This document shows, in pieces, positions 1 through 6,900 of a stretch of DNA of 25,194 nt. The notes under the pieces are model-generated. The model did no database searches and was not told where the DNA came from. It saw only the letters and a program-made list of their open reading frames with translations. Within the stretch, counting starts at the first letter, position 1. Each line of letters begins with the position of its first letter. This DNA comes from a virus, in IMG/VR virus record IMGVR_UViG_3300009135_000013, positions 1-25,194 of that record. One strand, written 5' to 3'. A program made the position numbers and the translations under genes.

Positions 1-1
1 G

Positions 2-967
2 TACATGGAAAAATTTGCAATATTCGATGTCGAGAAATATACGGGCGGGAAGTTTACTGACCTGTTCGGAGCTGAAGATGAAGTCTGGTTCACAGACGGC
101 TCGATGTTCATGGAATTGCAGACCGCAGCGCTCGACGCCAAGCTAGCTGAGTTTGAGAAGAAGGGATGGAAGTGTCAGCAGGTAGACTACTGGCAAGGCT
201 ATGCCTACACGAAGACGGCGAAGAAGAAGGGCGGCACAGTTATCTACGCCCGTGATCCACGCAGCGGATCGGTCGAGTTTCACGTGGGCTACAAGAGAAA
301 CACAGCCAGTGGCGCAGCACCGAAGGCGAAAGCAGCAAAGGGAGAGAAGGTTGAGAAGCCGGACACATCGAAAGCATTCGATCATTACATGGCAGAGACA
401 CGACACTACGCCGTGGCAGCAGAGATGGCGGACGATGAAACCAGTGGACTCGTCGCAACAATCATCCTGCTCGTCAAGCAATGCGACAACATCTCTATCC
501 GCAATCAAGGATCGATGGTCAAAGGTACGGCACAGCTCGACAGCATATGTGCGAGCGCTAACTATACGGCAGTAGCCAAAGAGTTCGCGGCCACGATGAA
601 GTGCATGGGCATCAAGCCGGACGCGATGATGTGGGACATTGACATTGCGAAGGTCGCAAAGAAACTTCAGGAGTACGACACCAAGAGTCTGATTCAAATG
701 GTTGGCACGATCATGGCCAGGAACTGGACGCTATCAGGTGACGGCAAGGACAGCGATGCGATCGGCAAAGCCCTCGGCCTGACTTCAGTGCGGGAGTGGG
801 AAGTTGACGATGCGTTCTTGGATGGCATCACCAACAAGGACACGCTGCTCAAGATCGCGAAGCTGAATCACGTCACGGTCAATAGCAAGATGACACTGAA
901 GGTGATACGAGCCAAGCTGAAGGCCGGTATCCCTGCTGACTACCGACCGGAGTGGTTGAACTTCTAG
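2..967 (+). CDS. ParB-like partition protein, C-terminal part (5' end cut by window)
   Basis: The frame is open to the left edge, so the methionine at base 5 is probably internal. The first visible residues (FDVEKYTGG, TDLFG, then W-F-T-D and a helix ending KKGWKCQQVDYW) resemble the region after the helix-turn-helix in phage and plasmid ParB/RepB-like proteins, which is often written as GG...RDLF...AEGW. A lysine- and alanine-rich linker follows at about residues 100-120, then a helical C-terminal domain ending ADYRPEWLNF. The nuclease and DNA-binding domains would lie upstream, outside the window. ParB family proteins bind centromere-like sites and aid partition; phage versions may instead act in transcription or DNA handling. 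It is the only + strand gene here and runs head-on into the late genes. The family call rests on remembered C-terminal patterns, without the diagnostic N-terminus. Confidence 0.6.
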   Translation, partial: YMEKFAIFDVEKYTGGKFTDLFGAEDEVWFTDGSMFMELQTAALDAKLAEFEKKGWKCQQVDYWQGYAYTKTAKKKGGTVIYARDPRSGSVEFHVGYKRNTASGAAPKAKAAKGEKVEKPDTSKAFDHYMAETRHYAVAAEMADDETSGLVATIILLVKQCDNISIRNQGSMVKGTAQLDSICASANYTAVAKEFAATMKCMGIKPDAMMWDIDIAKVAKKLQEYDTKSLIQMVGTIMARNWTLSGDGKDSDAIGKALGLTSVREWEVDDAFLDGITNKDTLLKIAKLNHVTVNSKMTLKVIRAKLKAGIPADYRPEWLNF

Positions 968-1245
968 TCTTCGATGCGTTGAGCTGCGATCTCATCAATG
1001 AATGCGTTCCAACGAGTCTCAATCGTGTCGATGTCTTCGCTGTTCTCGGCCACATCGTCGTCATGTTTTTCTTCAAGATTACCGACGCGGGTATCAAGAG
1101 CAGTGACATCTGATTGAGGCACGATGCCAGCGTTGGCGAGCTGCGTTGCAATCTCTTGCTTCACATACACAGTGAGCAGGAAGGCCAGCACTAAACCTGC
1201 TGCGCCGACAACTGGAATCAAATTATTTTTTATCCACTCACTCAT
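964..1245 (-). CDS. Membrane-anchored coiled-coil protein, unknown function
   Basis: This 93-aa protein has one N-terminal membrane segment (about residues 8-28, NLIPVVGAAGLVLAFLLTVYV). An acidic, probably coiled-coil domain follows to the C-terminus (about 45-90, with TRVGNLEEKHDD and ETRWNAFIDEI). The short polar N-terminus MSEWIKNN suggests a type II or III topology with the coiled coil on one face of the inner membrane. The ATG overlaps the stop of the upstream secreted-protein gene (ATGA), and GAGG lies 8 bases before it. The TAG stop shares its bases with the stop of the convergent ParB-like gene. A second i-spanin, a superinfection-exclusion factor or a holin accessory are all possible; nothing in the sequence decides between them. 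Confidence 0.75.
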   Translation of the reverse strand: MSEWIKNNLIPVVGAAGLVLAFLLTVYVKQEIATQLANAGIVPQSDVTALDTRVGNLEEKHDDDVAENSEDIDTIETRWNAFIDEIAAQRIED

Positions 1246-1835
1246 TTCTTAATCCTCAGTGCCGCAGCTGCCTCCTCCGAGAGTAAAGGGCGCTGCTCTA
1301 TTACAGTTCTTTCTATGACCTGCGGCCTTTCATTCAACTCATCTTCAAGGCGTGCGATGCGATCATCGTAATCGATCTGCATCTGCAACTGATCTTCATG
1401 CCATCGTGCTTCTTCTTCCTCATGCTCGCTGTTGTCCGGCATCATTACAGCAGCTTCGGAAACTTCTACAAAAAAATCATGAGCCTGTTCGCACTCTGCT
1501 TCGTTCTTAAACTCCTTCACCATCTCCGTGTTGCAGATAGCAATGGCAGCAAGATCCGGCTGACCTGTCTTGATGTAAAACTCAGCGAGACACACCCAGT
1601 TGAGGACAAGCTTCTGCTTGCCCCCAACAATGGTGTCCCAAGCTGTTGATCCCATGCACTGATTGATGTCCACGTCGAACGACGAGCGACCCAGGCCGAG
1701 TGCCCGGGACGTGCTGCCAGTGAGTGAGACATCACCAGTGGCAACCTCCGTTGCAACATCAGTGACGTTGATGTTCTTGTCCCCACTTGCCAGTGCGACT
1801 AATGGGAAAAGCAATAGGATCAGCAGCCAGCGCAT
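1242..1835 (-). CDS. Secreted phage protein with C-terminal coiled coil, unknown function
   Basis: This 197-aa protein starts with a clear signal peptide (MRWLLILLLFPLVALA, AxA cleavage motif at residues 14-16). There is no lipobox cysteine, so it is probably released into the periplasm. The mature part has a cysteine-containing domain (NQCMGS near residue 59, then KQKLVLNWVCLAEFY and AICNTE, later ECEQAHDF). I recall this pattern from unassigned podovirus proteins next to tail and lysis genes. The end is an acidic then mixed-charge helix, likely a coiled coil (about 136-175). The start codon overlaps the previous stop (TGATG), and the stop overlaps the next start (ATGA). It may act at the cell envelope with the following membrane protein. 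Confidence 0.75.
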   Translation of the reverse strand: MRWLLILLLFPLVALASGDKNINVTDVATEVATGDVSLTGSTSRALGLGRSSFDVDINQCMGSTAWDTIVGGKQKLVLNWVCLAEFYIKTGQPDLAAIAICNTEMVKEFKNEAECEQAHDFFVEVSEAAVMMPDNSEHEEEEARWHEDQLQMQIDYDDRIARLEDELNERPQVIERTVIEQRPLLSEEAAAALRIKK

Positions 1836-2038
1836 CAGCCTGGCTCTGCGTCTGGTGTGTCTTCACCGACAGGCGTGGCTTCCAGTCCGTTAGCTTGTGG
1901 GAGTTGCTGTTGCAGCTGGCTCTGCATTGATTGCCACAACTGACCACGGAGATTTGATTGCTCCATGTTCAGGTTAGCGCCAGCCAGCACAGCCTGGATG
2001 AGCTGCATTTCGTTTTGTTCCAGCCTTAATACATACAT
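1835..2038 (-). CDS. Small glutamine-rich helical protein, unknown
   Basis: This 67-aa product is preceded by a good ribosome binding site: GAGG seven bases before the ATG, overlapping the upstream stop codon. Residues 4-45 look helical and rich in leucine and glutamine (LRLEQNEMQLIQAVLAGANL, then LWQSMQSQLQQQL). The tail is acidic and proline-containing. No signal peptide or membrane segment is visible. It could be a small virion or chaperone-like helper, but I do not recognise a family. Confidence 0.7.
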   Translation of the reverse strand: MYVLRLEQNEMQLIQAVLAGANLNMEQSNLRGQLWQSMQSQLQQQLPQANGLEATPVGEDTPDAEPG

Positions 2039-2047
2039 TGTAGTTCC

Positions 2048-2641
2048 TCACTTGGGGGTAATGCGCCAATAGAAAGCGCGAAATTCAATGTCGTCATCGA
2101 AGCCCCACGGAAGGGTAGGTCTTACCTTCTGCATATACGTGGTGCCGATGGGTGCAACGTGTGTCATATGCCGTGGTGCCACTTCGATGATCTTGTTGCC
2201 GATGGATTCTACCACCAAATGTTTCGATAGACCCTGAAGGAAGGGAGGCAAGGCCGGAGCGCCGAAGCCTGTAGTCCTGTAATCGTAGTCCAGCCGGCGT
2301 CCTGACACGGTTCCATAGCACTCATACACAGGTACGTCGTCAGTGTAATCGGTCCACCTGTGTTCACCATTGAACCAAGTGACCCAGAAGTAACCGGGCA
2401 GATATGGCAGGGACTCAGGCGTGCCGTCCGCTATGACCTTGAGCGTGCCACCCATAGAATTGCCAGCGAGGTTCATCACAGGTCGGAGGCAGTAGGTTCC
2501 TGCAGGAGCATCGACACCTGACGGGCCACAGCTATAGCCGAGACGTTCAGCCAGGCGGAGCTTGTTAAAGATCCATCTGTCGGCACGATCAACTAATGGG
2601 TAGGCCGCTCGTTCCTCAATGTCAGCAGGCAGGTCAATCAT
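2048..2641 (-). CDS. Unknown phage protein, paralogue B of a tandem pair
   Basis: This 197-aa protein is clearly homologous to its upstream neighbour (2638-3240). Shared landmarks, in order, are DRWIFNKL near residue 21, GTYCLRPVMNLAG near 48, a tryptophan-rich stretch with WVTWFNGEHRWTDY near 86, and L.GLSKHLVVE..GNKIIEVAPR near 138-157. I recall similar RWIYNKL...VRP..NL.GMG proteins of unknown function in marine podoviruses. The order of an RPV..L strand, a later acidic stretch and a late VE.xGxxIIEVxPR strand is reminiscent of ATP-grasp folds. The usual ATP-binding lysine would be replaced by arginine, so this is only a hypothesis. The start overlaps the previous stop (ATGA), with AGAGG upstream. 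Confidence 0.8.
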   Translation of the reverse strand: MIDLPADIEERAAYPLVDRADRWIFNKLRLAERLGYSCGPSGVDAPAGTYCLRPVMNLAGNSMGGTLKVIADGTPESLPYLPGYFWVTWFNGEHRWTDYTDDVPVYECYGTVSGRRLDYDYRTTGFGAPALPPFLQGLSKHLVVESIGNKIIEVAPRHMTHVAPIGTTYMQKVRPTLPWGFDDDIEFRAFYWRITPK

Positions 2642-3240
2642 CTTTCGATTTCCTCTAGGTAGAACGCACCGTCACGATACACCGTTCTCATGTAAGGCTG
2701 AAAGCCCCACTTGCCATAAGGCGGAGCTTGGTAGTCAGGATCAAACTGGCGATAGTCCTCGATGATGTCTTCACGCATCTGCTCATTGGACAGCCGAGGA
2801 CTCACATCAATGATGCGATCGCCAAGATACTCGACCAGCATATAGCGTGAGATACCACGCAGCCTGTCGGGTAGTTCTATCTCCGGCTCGACCTCAATCA
2901 TTGTCTCGAGGCCATCGGTGTAGTCGATAGTCTTCTCTGAATACCAGCACTCATCGTCAACAAAGGTGTGCCACTCACGATAACCATTAGTCCAGGGCGT
3001 GACGCAATGACCAACCGGCTCTTGTATGAAGCCGGACTTCTCAAGTATCACCCTTCGGAACCCACCGGCAGCCATGCCCATCAGGTTGATGACCGGCCGC
3101 ACACAGTAGTCGCCCGGATCGAATCTCATGCCTACTGGCTTTGCTCCCTCGAGCTCGATCTTGTTGAAGATCCACCTATCCTCTGCCGGCACATCAGGAT
3201 AAGCCATCCACTCTGGTATGTATGGCGGAAGGATAATCAT
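2638..3240 (-). CDS. Unknown phage protein, paralogue A of a tandem pair
   Basis: This 200-aa protein is a sister of the next gene. It carries DRWIFNKIEL near residue 21, GDYCVRPVINLMGM...GG near 43-60, a tryptophan-containing middle (VTPWTNGYREWHTF), and LRGISRYMLVEYLGDRIIDVSPR near 129-151. Its C-terminus (PPYGKWGFQPYMRTVYRDGAFYL) parallels the end of the paralogue (LPWGFDDDIEFRAFYW). The copies are too diverged to be a recent duplication. It lies between tail-appendage genes and envelope-protein genes. A virion or adsorption role would fit the neighbourhood, and an enzyme role cannot be excluded. Translation is probably coupled to the upstream gene by an ATGA overlap. Confidence 0.8.
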   Translation of the reverse strand: MIILPPYIPEWMAYPDVPAEDRWIFNKIELEGAKPVGMRFDPGDYCVRPVINLMGMAAGGFRRVILEKSGFIQEPVGHCVTPWTNGYREWHTFVDDECWYSEKTIDYTDGLETMIEVEPEIELPDRLRGISRYMLVEYLGDRIIDVSPRLSNEQMREDIIEDYRQFDPDYQAPPYGKWGFQPYMRTVYRDGAFYLEEIER

Positions 3241-3992
3241 GTGCCCGTCACTGTTAGGTCAAGAGCATGGGAAGCCACAGCTATACCTGAACCAGTAGCT
3301 CGGATCTCCACGTCGACTTCAGTTCTGCCAAAGCCTGTGTTCGGTGTCTTCGCTGTTCCGTTTCCACGGTTGATGCCCATCGCTCCCTCATCGGTCGCGT
3401 CTGCTGCATCATTCGATACCGTGTCCAGCAAGTACCATGTTCCAGACACTCGATCCGTTGGGCCAACTGTGTCCTGAAAGTAATGCCTCGCTGTTGGCGT
3501 GCCTGTCTCAACTTCGTTCAGGTATCGGATGTCCCAATTCAATCCCTCGTTTACGTCAGGTTGATCAGGCCACCAGTCATTCGTGTGATTGTTGGCATCG
3601 TCTGATTGCGTAGTAAGCGGAGCATACAAGACTGCGGTAACCGTGCCAGTACCGGCCCACCATTCGAGGCCACCGTCACTGTCATACCAAAGGGAGATGC
3701 GTGACTGAGCTGGTGCGACATTCGATTCATCATCGGTGATGTCTTGCAGGTTCGGCATCGTGCCACCAGCTGCAACTGGATACGTGAACGGGTGCTGGCC
3801 TACAGATCCTCGTTGATACTTCGGCATTCCGAAGCGACGCATACCCAACAGGTGATTGAGCTCGCCGCGGCGTTCACGCCACAACTGCTCCCAGGTACGT
3901 CGAGGTTTTCTGAACCAGTCGGGGCCATAGAGTCCTCGCAGCAGGTAGACCATCTCCTCCTCGGAAGGAGACACCATAGCGAACCAACTCAC
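3237..3992 (-). CDS. Hypothetical protein, possible tail appendage or adaptor
   Basis: This 251-aa protein starts at a GTG that overlaps the stop of the giant tail-appendage gene (GTGA). The N-terminal 60 residues are helical and charged (PSEEEMVYLLRGLYG, WEQLWRERRGELNHLLGMRRFG). The rest looks beta-rich, with many Asp, Thr, Trp and Gly residues (SLWYDSDGGLEWWAGTGTV) and an alternating hydrophobic C-terminus (TEVDVEIRATGSGIAV). That layout suits a virion surface or baseplate-adaptor protein working with the preceding fibre. No family is recognised. An internal ATG five codons downstream has no better ribosome binding site, so the coupled GTG is preferred. Confidence 0.75.
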   Translation of the reverse strand: MSWFAMVSPSEEEMVYLLRGLYGPDWFRKPRRTWEQLWRERRGELNHLLGMRRFGMPKYQRGSVGQHPFTYPVAAGGTMPNLQDITDDESNVAPAQSRISLWYDSDGGLEWWAGTGTVTAVLYAPLTTQSDDANNHTNDWWPDQPDVNEGLNWDIRYLNEVETGTPTARHYFQDTVGPTDRVSGTWYLLDTVSNDAADATDEGAMGINRGNGTAKTPNTGFGRTEVDVEIRATGSGIAVASHALDLTVTGT

Positions 3993-6900
3993 GGCGTAAT
4001 GCCTGAACCCCAGCAGTAGTAAACCGTGGCAGATTCCCGCCAGATGTTCACCACACCACCGGGGCCAATCGTGATGCCACCCGCCGAGTCAACTCGAGTG
4101 GTTCCATCGAGGACATACAGTGTCGTGCTGGCTCCCTCGTTCACAGTGTAGTTGCCAGAGGTGAAGGCGTTCACCACCGTTGTCATCGTTTCAACAGGGA
4201 AGTCGAGATCAACATTCGATGCCAGCGTCAGCGTGCGAGCTGTTGCCGCATCCTTGAAACACATCTGCCCTGCGTGCTGCGCCTCGAGTGTGTCATCTAC
4301 ATTGTCGTTGAAGATCCGCAGATCATTGAAACCAACGTCATGCAGTATGGCTCCGTGATCCTTGACCTGTGCACCAGTCGTATTGCCGGTCGCTGTGTTG
4401 GACTGCAAGAAGAACTGATCTATACCTGCACGCTGCAATCGCAGATCCACAGCAGAAGATGTAGCGACGCGGGCGATACTACCGATGCAAGAGAGCTGGA
4501 GCTGGTTGGTCGAGGCAGCCTGCTCAACAGCCACGCCGACAGCATCAAAGATAAACTGAGTTGCGCCTACCTCTGTGACCCTAACATCTGCACCGTCATG
4601 CTGGATGTTGACTGAATCAACATCAGCCGCACCGTTTTCGTAGATCGTCAGGCCGCCAGTCTCTTCCATCTCCAGCATCGTATTGATGCCGCGCTGGATT
4701 CTGAAGATGTGCCCAGAGGTTTGGCTCAATGTCATCAAGCCCAGTGTGTCTGAGAATTGCAGCGACCCCCGCTCAATACCACCGTCTTCAAATGTGATGA
4801 AGCCACCTAAGGCATCGTTGACAACCAGACCTTCTTCGCACTGAACTACCGCATCGTTGAACCGATAGAAGTTTGCACCGAAGAATTGCAGAGATGATGA
4901 TGCGTTGCTCAGGTTGATGTTGAACTGCGTGGTGGATACCGGATCGAGCTCAACGTACTCAGCCTCAGTCGTTTCGTACCACCGCCACACGCTGCCGGTC
5001 GTGGACCGAATCTCATTAGCTGCACCGCAACTGATGTTGATTCCCTGAGCCGCAGAAATACTCATGCCGCCAATGGGCGCATTGAGGAAGAAGGTGCTAG
5101 TGATGATGGTCGTGCCGATCGCGCCGTACACCGTGCCAACCTGATCCGCAAAGCCAATGCTTACCGCAGCACCAGCACCCGTGGTGTTACCGTCGCGGAA
5201 GTTGATCGCCTCACCACCGCCAGCAGTTTCCCAGATGGTTGCGAAGGTGGCGCCAACGTGTTCGATGTGCATCTGCGTGCCATCGAAATCCATTAGGAAG
5301 TCTTGACCAGTACCGAACCTGATCTGTTCATTATCAGCCAGGTCGATCGGAGGCGTGAAGCCACCACCAGCAGGCACAGAGTAGTTGCCTGTCTCATCAA
5401 GATAGTTTGTCGCAACGCCGGCAGTTGTCAGCGCCACACCATTGAAGTCAGTCGCCGTTAGATTGTCGAAGTCTGCATCTACCGCAGGTGCATTGATGCT
5501 GGTAAAGCCAGTGATACTCCAGATACCTGAGCCAACCATGTTGAACTGCGTGCTGTTCCACAACATGCTGACGTCATTGCCAGTACCAAACTCAATCGAT
5601 CCGTTATCGTTGAGGCCGAGAGTGTTGGCCTGCAAACTCCAGTCACCAACGAACAGACCTTCAATGGCAGTGACGTTGCCGATCGACACCTGAGCTGTGA
5701 CGACATTGATACTGAGTGCGCCAGGGAAGTTTGAAGCAGTGTCATCGTTGCCGCCGATGAAAAAGAAATCATCCTGCATATGCAGGTAGCCGAAGTCGGC
5801 CGAGTCGCCGGCACTGGTGTCATCATGTATCCGAATCTGAAAGCCAGCTCCGAATATCTCAAGGTGCTCATCAGTCCAAGTGAAGTCTGAGCTCGCACCG
5901 AACGCACCGCCGTTGTTGAAAATAATCTCAGTGTCAGAACCTGGAGGTGAACCACCAGTGCCAGGAGGTGTGGCCCACGTTCCGTCAGCACGCAGGTAGT
6001 TGGTCGTGCCGCCACCCGATAAGGGTGTCAGTCCTTTAAGTCCTGACGTAAAGAGCGGCAGCATTGTGTTGACTTGTGATCCCTGCAAAGCCTGAACCAC
6101 GCCACCGACATTACCGACAATCCTATCTGTTATTACGGAGAGGTCTTGGGGTGCGCCCGAACCAGTCGTGCGTACCTTGACTGTGTTCGCAGCCATATCT
6201 GCAAGCTGCGTATTACTAACTGTGTTGGCAGGGATGGTCGCTGCTTGCGATCCAGATCCCGGGCCAGCAGTCACGTCACCTGTCAGCTCTGTGATGCCGG
6301 TATCAGAAACAAGGTCAGAGGTTGTCAGTACACGCTCAAAGCCTGCACCCGTTACTGTGTTGTTGACCTCGAAGCCACCACTCCCGATGAGTGCGGTGCG
6401 TGCCATAGCTGTGTTGTTGTGACGTAACTCGACCTGGCCATCGCGAGTCATGTGTATCCACACGTCCTCGGCTGCGCCGGCGCTGCTGATCTGTCCGAGC
6501 TGCCCATGTCCCGTCGTGGTATTGACGTTCATGTTGATGCCGCCGGCAGAGTTCCGACCCATAATCGAAACGGCTGTCGCTGCGCCTGAGTTGTTCAGGT
6601 CAATCAGATTGGCAGTCAATTCTAATGGGGCAGTGAGCGGATCGTTCGAGCAGTCGAGCGCCAGGTAGGTAGTAGCAAGATTCAGCGACGCTTCAGTGAA
6701 GTGAATCGTTCCGTCCGCTATGTGCGTATCAATCTGAGCGTGAGTGTTTACGCCGATGTTGGTCAGCAGTGTGTGGTCAGTAACACCACCAGCAGCAGCT
6801 TCGAGACTGATCTGGCCACCGGCATCGTCGTAGGTCAATACGAAGTTGTCCTGTCCCGCGCCGACAGCCTGATCCGTGTCGAACACATAGTTACCCATCG

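Noticed and set aside
3989-4700. Possible variable region of a diversity-generating retroelement at the appendage C-terminus
   Set aside because: I saw no second near-copy of this C-terminal region and no reverse transcriptase gene in the window.
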